From: Paenibacillus sp. PL2-23
GTDB lineage: Bacteria > Bacillota > Bacilli > Paenibacillales > Paenibacillaceae
Direction: 5' to 3'
DNA: 64,000 nt
Assembly: GCF_040834005.1 (NCBI RefSeq)
Contig: NZ_CP162129.1
Span: 633,501-697,500, forward strand
Part shown: piece after piece, positions 51,483 to 61,218 of the stretch
Position numbering within the stretch: position 1 is the first letter of the stretch
Layout of the letters: the number at the start of each line of letters is the position of its first letter
The notes under the pieces: generated by a model
The model's database searches: none
What the model saw: only the letters and a program-made list of their open reading frames with translations
What the model was told of the DNA's origin: nothing
Made by a program: the position numbers and the translations under genes

Positions 51483-52316
51483 ATGGAAACTAGACGCAGA
51501 TATACGCTTGCAAGCTTCGGCATGGAGCTGACCGGCATTGCTGCCGCGCTGATCTTCCTCGTGCCGTTCTACTTCCTGCTGGTGAACTCGTTCAAGAAGC
51601 TGAAGGATATCCTGCTCAATGCCGCATCGTTGCCCGAAACACTGGGACTGGATAATTTCCGCAGGGCGTGGGTGGCCATCGACTTCCCGAAGGTGTTCCT
51701 GAACTCCTTCCTCATCACCTCCGTCAGCGTACTGCTGCTGGTTGTAATCAGCTCCATGATGGCTTACCAGCTCGTGAGGCGGCCTACGACCTTCAACAAG
51801 CTGCTGCTGACGGCGCTAGTCGCGGCGATGATCATTCCGTTCCAGTCCGTCATGCTGCCGCTTATGCGCATCACGTCGCTGTTCGAGCTTCGGGGCGAAT
51901 TCTATGGCATCGTCATCTGCTATATGGGCTTCGGCATCTCGCTGTCCATGTTCCTGTACCATGGCTTTATCAAGTCGGTGCCGCTGGAGATCGAGGAGGC
52001 GGCGGTCGTCGACGGGTGCTCGCCTTACGGCGTCTTCTGGCGCATCGTGTTCCCGCTGCTGAAGCCAATTGGCGTAACGGTTGCGATTCTGAATGTGCTG
52101 TGGATTTGGAACGATTACCTGCTCCCGGTGCTGGTCATTAACGATGCGATGACGACCATCCCGCTTGCGGTTCAGAAGTTTTTCGGCCAATATTTACGGA
52201 AGTGGGACCTCGCCATGGCGGCCCTCACGCTTAGCACCATTCCTATCGTCATCTTCTTCCTGTTCCTGCAGAAGCACATTATCGAGGGCATCACGGCAGG
52301 CTCGGTGAAGGGGTAA
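51483..52316 (+). CDS. Sugar ABC transporter permease (MalG type)
   Basis: 277-residue partner with the EAA loop LEIEEAAVVDGCSPYGVFWR and the usual end KHIIEGITAGSVKG. It starts one base after the stop of the first permease, with GGGAGGTGGAGG as ribosome site inside that gene's end. Confidence 0.93.
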   Translation: METRRRYTLASFGMELTGIAAALIFLVPFYFLLVNSFKKLKDILLNAASLPETLGLDNFRRAWVAIDFPKVFLNSFLITSVSVLLLVVISSMMAYQLVRRPTTFNKLLLTALVAAMIIPFQSVMLPLMRITSLFELRGEFYGIVICYMGFGISLSMFLYHGFIKSVPLEIEEAAVVDGCSPYGVFWRIVFPLLKPIGVTVAILNVLWIWNDYLLPVLVINDAMTTIPLAVQKFFGQYLRKWDLAMAALTLSTIPIVIFFLFLQKHIIEGITAGSVKG

Positions 52317-52399
52317 GGGATTGACCCGTTTCAGCAGGGAGTCAACATTTTACACCTAATCGTTCAATATCGTCGGTGTTGTGCGATCGGTTGCACAGC

Positions 52400-52424
52400 T
52401 ATAATGGCGTTGTAAGCGCTGCAC
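52400..52424 (+). promoter_or_regulatory. Possible extra promoter and cre-like half-site before binding-protein gene
   Basis: TATAAT at 52400-52405, with only a weak -35 upstream. TGTAAGCGCT (52411 on) matches the left part of the CcpA box, but the right end is poor. This would allow separate high expression of the binding protein, which is placed last here. Confidence 0.3.
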
Positions 52425-52462
52425 AGCAGCGAGATCGAGAATATACCAGGGAGGTCTTTTCG

Positions 52463-53767
52463 ATGAAAAAAATGATGATGATGCTCGCATCCGCGGTTAT
52501 GCTGGTAGGTCTGACAAGCGCATGCGGCAACAGCAATGGCAACAATGGCGGTTCGGGCAACGCCACAGCGACGTCCGGCGCGGAGCAGACAGCAGCGCCT
52601 AAGAAGGATGTAACGATCAAAGTATTCCAGTTCAAGGTCGAGATCGCGGAAGCGCTTGAGAAGATGGCGGAGGAATATGAGAAGGAAACCGGCGTGAAGG
52701 TAGACATCGAGACGCACGGCGGCGGCGAGGATTACAGCGCGCTTCTGAAGGCGGAGCTTGCGGCGGGCGAGGAGCCTGAGATATTCAACTCCAGCGGCTG
52801 GGCAGGCTTCGATCCCTATGTGGACCGCGCGGCAGATTTGTCCGGCGAGCCTTGGGCGAAGGATCTGGTAGAAGCGTCCAAAGCGCAAATTACGCGTGAC
52901 GGCAAGCTGCTGGGCATGCCGATGAATCTCGAAGCATACGGCTTCACCTACAATAAGGATCTGTTCGAGCAAGCGGGCATTACCGAGCTGCCGAAGACGC
53001 TGGATGAGCTGTCCGCAGCTGCGGAGAAGCTGAAGGCGGCAGGCATTACGCCATTCGCGCTTACTTCCGAGTGGTGGTCCATGGGCATTCATACGCTGAA
53101 CATCGCGCTGGCGAACCAAGCGGATCCTGCGGCGTTCATCGAGGATGTGAAGGCAGGCAAAGCAACACTGAAGGATGACCCCATCATGAAGGAATGGGTG
53201 AAGCTGGTCGACATCATGTTCGCGAATGGCCAGGACAACGCCTTGACGACGGACTACAACACGCAAGTGGCGGAATTTGCAGCGGGCAAATACGCGATCA
53301 TCCAGCACGGCAACTGGATTCAAGGCATGGTGGACGAAGTGGATCCTGAGCTGAACCTTGGCATGATGCCGGTGCCGCTTCTGGACGCGCCGAACGTGTT
53401 CACAGGCGTGCCGAACAACTGGATCGTCAACAGCAAGTCCGACCAGGTGGAAGAAGCGAAAGCGTTCCTGAACTGGATGGTTACATCCGAGACAGGCAAG
53501 AAGTATATCGCAACGGACTTCAAATTTGTGCCGGCGCTGACTTCCATTGAAGCAGACCCTGCAGCTGTAGGCGATATTGCCGGAGACTTCGCAACGTTCT
53601 CCGCAGCGAATCAAGCCCAAGTGAAAAGCTGGAACTGGGATCGCTTCCCGGACGGTATCACACAGCAATGGGGCTCGGCGATGCAGGAATACCTCGGCAA
53701 GCAAATTACGGGCGACGAGCTTCTCGGCAAGCTGGACGCAGCGGTGCGGGATATTGTAGACAAGTAA
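52463..53767 (+). CDS. Extracellular sugar-binding lipoprotein of a CUT1 ABC transporter
   Basis: 434-residue solute-binding protein. Its signal ends in lipobox TSAC (Cys21), followed by an Asn/Gly/Ala-rich linker. The body has LLKAELAAGEEPEIFNSSGW, GMPMNLEAYGFTYNKDLFEQ and EFAAGKYAIIQHGNWI, the common pattern of sugar-binding proteins in this class. ATG 52463 has GGGAGG. Ligand unknown. It is not close in sequence to the binding protein at 4238. Confidence 0.9.
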   Translation: MKKMMMMLASAVMLVGLTSACGNSNGNNGGSGNATATSGAEQTAAPKKDVTIKVFQFKVEIAEALEKMAEEYEKETGVKVDIETHGGGEDYSALLKAELAAGEEPEIFNSSGWAGFDPYVDRAADLSGEPWAKDLVEASKAQITRDGKLLGMPMNLEAYGFTYNKDLFEQAGITELPKTLDELSAAAEKLKAAGITPFALTSEWWSMGIHTLNIALANQADPAAFIEDVKAGKATLKDDPIMKEWVKLVDIMFANGQDNALTTDYNTQVAEFAAGKYAIIQHGNWIQGMVDEVDPELNLGMMPVPLLDAPNVFTGVPNNWIVNSKSDQVEEAKAFLNWMVTSETGKKYIATDFKFVPALTSIEADPAAVGDIAGDFATFSAANQAQVKSWNWDRFPDGITQQWGSAMQEYLGKQITGDELLGKLDAAVRDIVDK

Positions 53768-53789
53768 GCTATAAAAAAGCGGTGCAGGG

Positions 53790-54360
53790 TAGACTGGTAC
53801 CCATGGACTAGACACTTAGAAAAAAGGTGTTTAGGCTATGGGTACCTTTTTGTATACTAGGGTAAGTAAGGGAGGAATAACATCATGAGCAAGAAGCGGT
53901 TTACGGGCGAAGAACGAGAAGAGATGTCAGAACAGATATGTAAAGAAAATTAGTGACAAGGCAATAACCTATGTAGATGAATTTAAACAGTTATTCATTG
54001 ATGAATATATGATGGGTGAAACACCTAGAGAGATCTTTGAGGCTCCCGGGTTTGATGTTACCGTAATGGGAATGTACTAAAGAAGAATGGGTTAGGCCAG
54101 TCGATGTCCAGACGGGGAACTGTGGGGACAATGCTCCCCAAGAATCGTTCTTCGGCCACATGAAGGACCATGTCGCACATCGTAGTTGCCGTTCCCTTCA
54201 AGAGCTAAAGCAAGAAATCGATCGTTATATCCGCTATTACAATAACCACAGATATCAATGGGGATTAAAAAAGATGCCCCCTGTTCCATACAGGAATCAT
54301 CTATTGTCCGCCTCGTAAATCTTCAGTACCACTTCTTTTTCAAGTGTCCTTGACAGGGTC
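53790..54360 (+). mobile_element. Decayed IS3-family element (internal deletion and frameshifts)
   Basis: The orfA start MSKKRFTGEEREEMSEQI (from ATG 53885) stops early by frameshift at 53953. The true frame continues as KKISDKAITYVDEFKQLF and ends at GMY, stop near 54080. Most of orfB is missing; the end remains as ESFFGHMKDHVAHR, with the DDE Glu region, up to NNHRYQWGLKKMPPVPYRNH. One base is lost before TGTGGGGACAATGC. The left end TGGAC...GACACTTAGAAAAA is an imperfect inverted match to the right end CTTTTTCAAGTGTCC. Cannot transpose on its own. Confidence 0.85.
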
Positions 54361-54381
54361 CGAATTTTTACGAATCAATTG

Positions 54382-54510
54382 TTACTTCTTTGTGTTTTTG
54401 TAAATCAAATATACCATTACCATAAAGTATCCAATAATCACCAAGTTTATAAAGGAAGATATTCGTGATTCATTGCTAGTAAACTCAAAGAGCTTAATAA
54501 CAGTTTCCAT
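54382..54510 (-). CDS. 42-residue single-span membrane peptide
   Basis: METVIKLFEFTSNESRISSF followed by one membrane helix (FINLVIIGYFMVMVYLIY) and a basic tail KNTKK. TAGGAG lies seven bases before the ATG. It directly follows the broken exported-protein gene on the same strand in an AT-rich stretch, so the two look like a small imported pair. Function unknown; size and layout resemble immunity or holin-like peptides, but no family match is claimed. Confidence 0.5.
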   Translation of the reverse strand: METVIKLFEFTSNESRISSFINLVIIGYFMVMVYLIYKNTKK

Positions 54511-54530
54511 GTGACTCACTCCTAATGATG

Positions 54531-54915
54531 TTACATACCTAAAGAATAATAGGTTACAAAGTTTTTGATTTTATCAGTATAGGTAATATTAATTGCACCT
54601 GCTCCTGTATTATAACCGGCCGTGATGGAATAACCTATTTCTGCAGATTTCCAAGTATGAGTGTAAGTAAACTTAAAGTCCCCATCTTCACCCTCGGTAG
54701 TATCCTTATGAACGAATACCCACATATGTCCATTATCTGCTTTCGCTTGGTAGGCTGGAGCGTTTAATTGATATCTTTCGTCAAACGGTAGCCAATACCT
54801 CCATTGGTTTGAACATCTGCTAATTCTATAAATCCTGATGAATTACCACTGGTGTAAGACTCATCGATTCCATTGAAATTCGTTTTAATTAACGATGGAA
54901 CTTTGTGCCCGCCCT
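54531..54915 (-). pseudogene. Broken gene for a beta-rich protein, AT-rich
   Basis: Two frames join into one protein across a one-base shift near 54780. The first reads HKVPSLIKTNFNGIDESYTS and GFIELADVQTNGGIGYR. The second reads RYQLNAPAYQAKADNGHMWV, FTYTHTWKSAEIGYSITAGY and ends TYYSLGM. No good start was found at the 5' side. Base composition is far more AT-rich than the surroundings, as expected for transferred DNA. No family recognised. Confidence 0.5.
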
Positions 54916-55114
54916 CCTTCTCTTTATAAGACGCTTTTTACCAGGAGATGGTTGTTAAATTTATAGTAAAAAGTATAAAAAAATTAAATACCAATGACTC
55001 TTCGGCCGCATCCCCAACATGAAAGTAGAAACTCGAGTGGAGTACTGACCACGCCTGGCTGCCGTCACCGTAGTAATCCCTCCATTCCTCTAAATAACAA
55101 AGTTCCGATAGTGG

Positions 55115-55208
55115 GGATTAAAAAAGATGACCCCTGTTTAATACAGGAATCATCTTCTTAGAGCTGCTTAACCCCTTTTTTCAAAGTGTCCTTGACATGG
55201 GATCCAGT
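55115..55208 (+). mobile_element. Second IS3-family right-end remnant
   Basis: GGGGATTAAAAAAGATG, CCTGTTTAATACAGGAATCAT and AAAGTGTCCTTGACA closely match the right end of the element at 54255-54357, in the same orientation. The 54361-55114 island thus lies between two copies of the same IS end. Upstream of this fragment, 54970-55114 shows no gene. Confidence 0.7.
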
Positions 55209-55303
55209 TTAGGGGGCCAATCCTTGCGCCGCTTTTTTTTTTAAGTTTTCGAGCATTCGAAAACCGAAATTCGATTTGGCGATACATCTAATCGCGGTTG
55301 CTC

Positions 55304-55490
55304 ATCATTTTCGTGCGGTTTGGATGCCACGATCCTGACGGACAAAAAATGCGCTTAGAGCTCGAATTTAGCGTTTTCCGGTATGTAACGGTCAAATTGG
55401 ACGCTTAGCCGTCCTAAACGCCCCGACTTGCCCTCAAGTGTCGTTCTAACGTTCGAAAATGTCCGTTACAACTTTGAACGGCCGATTAGA
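55304..55490. repeat. 187-bp dispersed repeat, copy 2
   Basis: Ungapped match to 35077-35263 over the full 187 bp. Inside it, CGCTTAG recurs 50 bp apart (55352 and 55402). It lies between the IS remnant and the ger operon. Confidence 0.85.
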
Positions 55491-55601
55491 AGGCTGCAGC
55501 TGCGCTGAGGTCCCCGCTCGATCTCCTGCTTCTGGCATAAAAAACCTGCAAAAGAAGCAAATTATACCTAGTCACCAGCTTCTGGATCGGAGGGTACAGC
55601 T

Positions 55602-57020
55602 ATGTCAGATCAGAAGGGACAGCTTCGAGCGGACGACAATATCCAAGACATTCTTACGAAGCAATTCGCCCAGGTGTCGGATTTCGTTCTGAAATCCATG
55701 CGGCTGAAATGCAATGGCCAGCTTGTCCAGTATGCCTATCTTAGCGCGACCATCGATGATGATAAGCTGCTGCAGCATATCGTACAGCCGCTGGCGCTTG
55801 AGGCGGAGGAGATGGAGCAGGTCCGCTCCTTGCTGCAGGCGCTGGAGGGGAGCCAGTCTCAGAGCTGGGAGCAAATCTTCAAGGGGCTGTGGCAGGGTAA
55901 AGTCTGTCTGCATATTGAGGGAGAATCCTCCGCTTACCTGCTGGATGCTGCCTCTTGGCCTACACCGGAAATTATTGAGCCGGAGAACGAGTCGACCTTA
56001 AAGGGAACGCGTTCGGGCTTCACGGAATCCAATAGCAGCAATATTGCGCTTATTCGCCATCACCTCCCGGAGGAGAGCTTTGCCCAGGAGCAGCTTCGAA
56101 CCGGAGATGATGGCAAAATCGTAGTAACCATGCTTTATTTGCCCGATCGAGCATCACAAGAAAATATCGACATCCTAAAGGAACGGCTGATGAAGGTAGC
56201 CGCACCGACCTCTATTACGATGGGGGAGCTTGCAGAGCAGCTGGAGGATAATAACTATTCGTTGTTCCCGCAGCTGCTGCTGACGGAACGGCCGGATGTG
56301 GCCGCTATCGGTGTTGGAGAGGGCAAGATTGCCTTACTGATGGGGAATTCACCCCATGTGCTTCTTGCTCCGATGGCCTTCCTCTCTTTCTTCATGTCTG
56401 TAGATGATCGCAGCATGCGGTGGCCGGTCATTACGTTCTTCCGCCTGCTCCGGTTTGTAGGCTTGTTAATCGCGATATTTCTTCCGTCTGTCTATATTTC
56501 TGCGGTCTCGTACCATTATGAGATTATTCCGATCGACCTTGTACTGTCGTTGGCTAATTCGCTGGAGCGGGTACCTGTTCCTCCCATTCTGGAGGCGTTC
56601 TTCATGGAGCTTATTCTGGAGATGCTGCGGGAAGCCAGTCTTCGCCTGCCCCCGAAGGTCGGTCAGTCGATCGGTATAGTGGGAGGTATTGTCATTGGCC
56701 AGGCGGCCGTCGAAGCGGGCTTGGTCAGTAATGTCATGGTCATCGTGGTAGCTATGACAGCCATTGCGTCCTTCATTCAGCCCAATCAAGATATGGCGGC
56801 GGCTGTGCGGATGCTGCGGTTTCCGTTCATGATAGCCGCTTACCTCATGGGACTGGTCGGCATTGTCATTGGTGTCATGCTTCTGATGTGCCATATCGCC
56901 TCCATGCAATCGCTTAAGATGCCTTATGGGTCGCCGCTGCTCCCCATCCGCGCCGACAAGTGGAAGTCCGTGCTGGCAAGGTTCCCCATGAGAGGCTTCA
57001 AGAGAAGGATGAAGGGGTGA
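55602..57020 (+). CDS. Spore germination receptor subunit A (GerA family)
   Basis: 472-residue GerA-type subunit of a nutrient germinant receptor in the spore inner membrane. A hydrophilic N-terminal domain (~1-240) is followed by about five membrane segments (~255-430) and a short basic tail. Signatures are QLLLTERPDVAAIGVGEGKI, SLANSLERVPVPPILEAFFM and GGIVIGQAAVEAGLVSNVMV. First gene of a three-gene A-B-C operon, probably made in the forespore by sigma-G; no promoter was assigned. Confidence 0.93.
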   Translation: MSDQKGQLRADDNIQDILTKQFAQVSDFVLKSMRLKCNGQLVQYAYLSATIDDDKLLQHIVQPLALEAEEMEQVRSLLQALEGSQSQSWEQIFKGLWQGKVCLHIEGESSAYLLDAASWPTPEIIEPENESTLKGTRSGFTESNSSNIALIRHHLPEESFAQEQLRTGDDGKIVVTMLYLPDRASQENIDILKERLMKVAAPTSITMGELAEQLEDNNYSLFPQLLLTERPDVAAIGVGEGKIALLMGNSPHVLLAPMAFLSFFMSVDDRSMRWPVITFFRLLRFVGLLIAIFLPSVYISAVSYHYEIIPIDLVLSLANSLERVPVPPILEAFFMELILEMLREASLRLPPKVGQSIGIVGGIVIGQAAVEAGLVSNVMVIVVAMTAIASFIQPNQDMAAAVRMLRFPFMIAAYLMGLVGIVIGVMLLMCHIASMQSLKMPYGSPLLPIRADKWKSVLARFPMRGFKRRMKG

Positions 57021-57024
57021 TGCC

Positions 57025-58131
57025 ATGAGCGCCAGTGCTGGGCAGTCGCAACAAATCAGCAATAAGCAGTATATCTTTTATTTGTACAAAACACAGATCG
57101 GTATTGGTGTGCTGATGCTGCCCAATACGCTGACGCTGGAAGCCGGCAACAGCGGCTGGATCTCCATCCTTCTGGGCTGGCTGCTCGCGACGCTGGCTGG
57201 CCTGTTTATTGTACAGGTCATGAAGCTTTACCCCGGCAAGCCGTTCGCAGAGGTTTTGCAGCTGGTTATGGGCAAATGGCTGGGTCGCGCAGTTATGGCA
57301 GGCTGGATTGTGTTTGCGGCATTTGCAGTAGGGCATATCTTGTTCACGCAGGTTATTATTTTGCAGGTATGGATTCTGCGCAACATGAATCAGCTATTGT
57401 TGATCGTTGCTCTGCTGCTTCCCGTCTTTTGCATTACGAGGCATCGCCTGCAGGTGCAAGGCAGATATGTGGAATTTGTTTATCTGTTCACATTATGGAT
57501 GCCGCCGCTGCTGTTTTTTTCCCTTAAGGATGCACACTACTTGAATTTGCTGCCGATTGCGGGAGATGGTCTGATGCCGCTGCTGAAGGGGATCAAGCCG
57601 ACGTTAATTCCGTTTCTGGGCTTCGAGATGGCCTACATGCTGTACCCTCATCTGCAGGATAAATCCAAGGCCTTCAAAGGCTTGATGATTGCCAATACTC
57701 TCGCTTTAAGCATTTATCTCGTGGTGGTAGTGGCGGCGACCATGTATTTCACAAGCGAAGAGCTGCGTACCTACATATGGCCGACGATGCAGCTGCTGAA
57801 GACGATTACACTTCCCTTTATCGAGCGCTTCGAGATTGTCTTCCTGTCCTATTACATCATTCTAGTTTCCCAGACGCTGTGCGCATATTTATCCTTTGCG
57901 GCTATTGGCATTAAGGATCTGGTCGGCATGCAGGATCATGCCAAGCTCATTGTGCCGATACTGGCCGTGTATGTGCTGGCAGCGGCAATCATACAGCCTT
58001 CATTCGATACCATGGAGGCGACAAGCAGCTGGTATGATCCCCTCTCGATTGGGCTCGGATACGTATTTCCTATCCTGCTCTGGGGATGGTGGCTGACAAG
58101 AAGAGCGGGTGAAAGGATGCTTCGTAAATGA
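57025..58131 (+). CDS. Spore germination receptor subunit B (GerB family, APC transporter fold)
   Basis: 368-residue protein with about ten membrane helices. GerB subunits resemble amino-acid permeases and bind the germinant. The opening ISNKQYIFYLYKTQIGIGVL and FLGFEMAYMLYPHLQDKSKA fit the family. The ATG lies five bases after the gerA-type stop, with GGGGTGATG as ribosome site. It overlaps the C subunit by four bases. The germinant is unknown. Confidence 0.93.
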   Translation: MSASAGQSQQISNKQYIFYLYKTQIGIGVLMLPNTLTLEAGNSGWISILLGWLLATLAGLFIVQVMKLYPGKPFAEVLQLVMGKWLGRAVMAGWIVFAAFAVGHILFTQVIILQVWILRNMNQLLLIVALLLPVFCITRHRLQVQGRYVEFVYLFTLWMPPLLFFSLKDAHYLNLLPIAGDGLMPLLKGIKPTLIPFLGFEMAYMLYPHLQDKSKAFKGLMIANTLALSIYLVVVVAATMYFTSEELRTYIWPTMQLLKTITLPFIERFEIVFLSYYIILVSQTLCAYLSFAAIGIKDLVGMQDHAKLIVPILAVYVLAAAIIQPSFDTMEATSSWYDPLSIGLGYVFPILLWGWWLTRRAGERMLRK

Positions 58132-59231
58132 GGAACTGGATAGGTGCCCTATGGTTGGTGACAGCGGTGCTGGCACTCTCAGGCTGCGCGGATCGAACGG
58201 AGCTGGACAACAGCACGTTGATAACAATTGTTGGACTAGAGCTGATGGACAATAAGAAGCTCGCCGTGACCGGTATGGTGCTGGATTTCAACGAGGAATC
58301 GAAGTCGAATGAAATTCTGTTGACCGGCAGCGGGAAGACGCTGAGGGATACCCGCTCGGTGCTCAGCAGCAAGATTGGGGGAGAGTTCTTAAGCGGCAAG
58401 CTGCAGATTGTACTGGTCGGCAAGAGCCTGCTTCAGGAGGCGCAGCTCCTTCCGTACCTGGACGTTATTTATCGAGATGCCAAAATATCGAATAACGCGC
58501 TTGTTGTCACCTGTGAATGCTCGGTGAGGAAGCTGATGGAGACCAAATGGAAGTCGCAGCCCATTCTCACGGAATATATTCGAAAGCTGATTGAAGCCAG
58601 CTACGAGGCCGAGATGACTGTCCGTACCACGCTGCAAAATTATCATTATATGCAGACTGAGGAAGGAATGACGCCTGCGGTGTCTGAGATCAAGCCCATG
58701 GGCAAGGAAATTGCGGTCACTGGGACGGCGCTCTTATCCGCAGAAGGCAAATACGCTCTGCATCTCACGAAGGTGGAGAGCTTATTGCTGCACCTGCTCC
58801 AGAAGAATTTCACCTCGCCTGCCTCCTATACGGCAACGATTAATGGGACAGACGGACGGTTGACTGTCAGCTATGATATCAAAAAAGCGAGCACCAAGGT
58901 GAAGACGAGCTATCGAGATGGCCAGTTCCATTTCCTCATCAGACTTCCCCTGCGAGTGGAAATAGCAGAGATCGATCAGCTGCAATCTTTGGAGAGGAAT
59001 AAGACGGAGCTGGAGACAGCGCTGAAGGAGGAGCTGGAGACGGCGCTCCGTTCGCTTCTTGCAAAGCTTCAGTCCCGTCATGTCGATCCGATAGGGCTGG
59101 GTATACACGCCCGAGCCTTTCAGTACAACCACTGGAAGGAGGTCAGCAAGGATTGGGGCGCAGCTTTTTCGCAATCCGATATTGAGCTGCAGCTGAGCCT
59201 CAGCATCGACACCTTTGGCGTTCTCAAATGA
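58128..59231 (+). CDS. Spore germination receptor subunit C (Ger(x)C lipoprotein)
   Basis: 367-residue lipoprotein with a signal peptide and lipobox LSGC (Cys20) followed by ADRTELDNSTLITIVGLELM, the typical GerC opening. The domain containing KWKSQPILTEYIRKLIEASY and the C-terminal LSRHVDPIGLG-like segment (SRHVDPIGLGIHARAFQYNH) also match. Completes the A-B-C receptor. Confidence 0.93.
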   Translation: MRNWIGALWLVTAVLALSGCADRTELDNSTLITIVGLELMDNKKLAVTGMVLDFNEESKSNEILLTGSGKTLRDTRSVLSSKIGGEFLSGKLQIVLVGKSLLQEAQLLPYLDVIYRDAKISNNALVVTCECSVRKLMETKWKSQPILTEYIRKLIEASYEAEMTVRTTLQNYHYMQTEEGMTPAVSEIKPMGKEIAVTGTALLSAEGKYALHLTKVESLLLHLLQKNFTSPASYTATINGTDGRLTVSYDIKKASTKVKTSYRDGQFHFLIRLPLRVEIAEIDQLQSLERNKTELETALKEELETALRSLLAKLQSRHVDPIGLGIHARAFQYNHWKEVSKDWGAAFSQSDIELQLSLSIDTFGVLK

Positions 59232-59310
59232 GGAACGCTGGAGGATTTGGCGATACATCCTACATGTAAACACGGTCGCTCAACTCTGGAAGGCATCGAT
59301 ACAGGATTTC

Positions 59311-60156
59311 TTATGGCAGCAGCGGGAAAGAGGGCTTCGTCAGCGGACAGTTCGGAATTGGGATAATCTCGGGATCAAGCTGCTCCAGCTTGTGAATGAA
59401 GTAGCAGGTTTCGGGTAGATGATGCTCCAGAAAGCGCAATGTTGCCCGGGATAGAACGCTGGTATTTTCGTACATGGCAATGATCCTTTCGACCAATCGG
59501 TAGAAGTCGGCCGTCACTGCGGACGTATCCCGGGCCATCTGGAGCTGGGCGTGAAAGCCGGGAGGCGTGAAGCGCAAATAGCCTTTGAACGCCTCATTCT
59601 TCAGCATAAGGGACTGAAATGCCTTGGCGAATTCCGAGGTCCGTGTCGTCAAGCCGGTTTCTATAGGGTCCAGCACGTTGCCGAGCAAGACGGCATGGCC
59701 AAGCTGATCCTCCAGCCACAGATCAAGCAACTCATACAGGGATTGCATAGGGGGCTGCTGCCCTTGCACATAATAGCCGAGCATACGCAGATATTCCTGA
59801 TTTTCGTTCAATGTGCCGTTCAGGTAGGTAGGCGTTAGATTCAGGTTCACTTCATTCTGTATGCGAAGTCGCTGCATGTGCCCCTCGAATTGATAATAGC
59901 CCGATGCCACAGGGTAAATCTCCCCCGCAATCCTGATCATCTCTGGCGATGATGGGGGCAGCTCGGGGTTCAGCCCACTGACATTGATCCGGAGGGCGTG
60001 AAGGGCGTCGATGTACCATTGCGCGTTCTGTACCCATTGCGCCTCCGTTGGAGACAGATAATCCCTCATGAAGTGTGCGTGATCGTCGATGATTTCCAGC
60101 CAGAACGCATGCTCCTGATAAGGAGTGAACGTGGCTAGGGGCGGTTCCGTAGACAT
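59311..60156 (-). CDS. DUF2935 family protein
   Basis: 281-residue helical protein matching the DUF2935 type common in spore-forming Bacillota. It probably has two ferritin-like helical halves with repeated His/Glu positions: EHAFWLEIIDDHAHFMRDYL in the first and LLDLWLEDQLGHAVLLGNVL in the second, suggesting metal binding. The role is not established. It is convergent with the ger operon. Confidence 0.82.
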   Translation of the reverse strand: MSTEPPLATFTPYQEHAFWLEIIDDHAHFMRDYLSPTEAQWVQNAQWYIDALHALRINVSGLNPELPPSSPEMIRIAGEIYPVASGYYQFEGHMQRLRIQNEVNLNLTPTYLNGTLNENQEYLRMLGYYVQGQQPPMQSLYELLDLWLEDQLGHAVLLGNVLDPIETGLTTRTSEFAKAFQSLMLKNEAFKGYLRFTPPGFHAQLQMARDTSAVTADFYRLVERIIAMYENTSVLSRATLRFLEHHLPETCYFIHKLEQLDPEIIPIPNCPLTKPSFPLLP

Positions 60157-60213
60157 AGCAAAGCCTCCTACACTTAGGTGTTCTTGTCTTCCTAAGTGTA
60201 TGAGGCTGCGTGC

Positions 60214-61122
60214 TTATCTATGATCCGCGTATTGGTTCGCTTTGGTCGCCGCTCGAATGGCGGCCCGTTCCTCGGCAGTCAACGGAGCCGCCTTGGAGGC
60301 GGACACATTCTGCCGCAGCTGCTCGATATTGCTGGCGCCTGGAATGGCTGTGCTAACCCCAGGCTCACTCAGTGCGTAGCGGATTGCAGTCTGGGCCAAG
60401 GTCCGCTCGCCGCTGACCAGCTCGGCAAGCCTGCGGCGCGTCTCTGGGAGCTCCAGAGGCGAATAGTCCAGGTATTGGCGATTCGCTTTGCCGGCGCCTG
60501 CTTCCGTCAGGATGCCGCCTGCAAGCGGACCTCGTGCGATAAGCCCGATCCCGCGCTCGGCAAGCAGCGGCAGCGTCTCCTCCTCGGGACGCCTGTCCAG
60601 CATGCTGTATTGGCTCATCACGCTGACGATGCTGGAGCGCTTGGCATATTCCCGAATCACATTGGGGCGAATGGAGGAAATCCCGTAATGACGGATAAGG
60701 CCATCTCGCTTCAATTCCTCGAACGCCTCGATCGTCTCCTCCATGGGATCGTCGATTGTGCCGCCGTGCAGCTGGTACAGGTCGATATAGTCCGTTCCAA
60801 GCCGGCGCAGACTCTCCCGAACCGCAGCATGGATATAAGCTTTGGACGGGTCCCACGTCCAGCCTTCCTTGCCGGGCACTCTCCGATTGCCAACCTTGGT
60901 CGCGATGACCACGTCAGCGCGGCGGCCGCGAACGGCCAAGCCCACAAGCTCCTCATTTCTACCCCCGTCATATAGATCGGCGGTGTCGAGTAAGGTAATG
61001 CCGCACTCCAGCGCCTCATGAATAATGGCGACGGCCTCCGTCTCCTCTGTTCCCAACGACATGCAGCCAAGACCGATTTCACTGACGGTCAGATCGGAGC
61101 TGCCCAATCGGTTTTGCTTCAT
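60214..61122 (-). CDS. Aldo/keto reductase
   Basis: 302-residue NADPH-dependent reductase with a TIM barrel. Signature GITLLDTADLYDGGRNEELV contains the catalytic Asp and Tyr, the Lys is in VVIATKVGNRR, and the His in DLYQLHGG. ATG 61122 has GGGGAGGTG upstream; an extension of nine codons lacks support. Substrate unknown; the cofactor end SEPGVSTAIPGASNIEQL is typical. Confidence 0.9.
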   Translation of the reverse strand: MKQNRLGSSDLTVSEIGLGCMSLGTEETEAVAIIHEALECGITLLDTADLYDGGRNEELVGLAVRGRRADVVIATKVGNRRVPGKEGWTWDPSKAYIHAAVRESLRRLGTDYIDLYQLHGGTIDDPMEETIEAFEELKRDGLIRHYGISSIRPNVIREYAKRSSIVSVMSQYSMLDRRPEEETLPLLAERGIGLIARGPLAGGILTEAGAGKANRQYLDYSPLELPETRRRLAELVSGERTLAQTAIRYALSEPGVSTAIPGASNIEQLRQNVSASKAAPLTAEERAAIRAATKANQYADHR

Positions 61123-61218
61123 TGCGATGTTGCACCTCCCCTTCATCACTTAAGCTTCCACTATTATTGTGAAGTGACGATGTGAGATTGTAAAGTCGGG
61201 ATGACCGGATTCATCGGT

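Noticed and set aside
52364..53815. 483-codon minus frame opposite the second binding-protein gene
   Set aside because: Shadow frame with His/Arg/Leu bias; the plus frame has a lipobox and family motifs.
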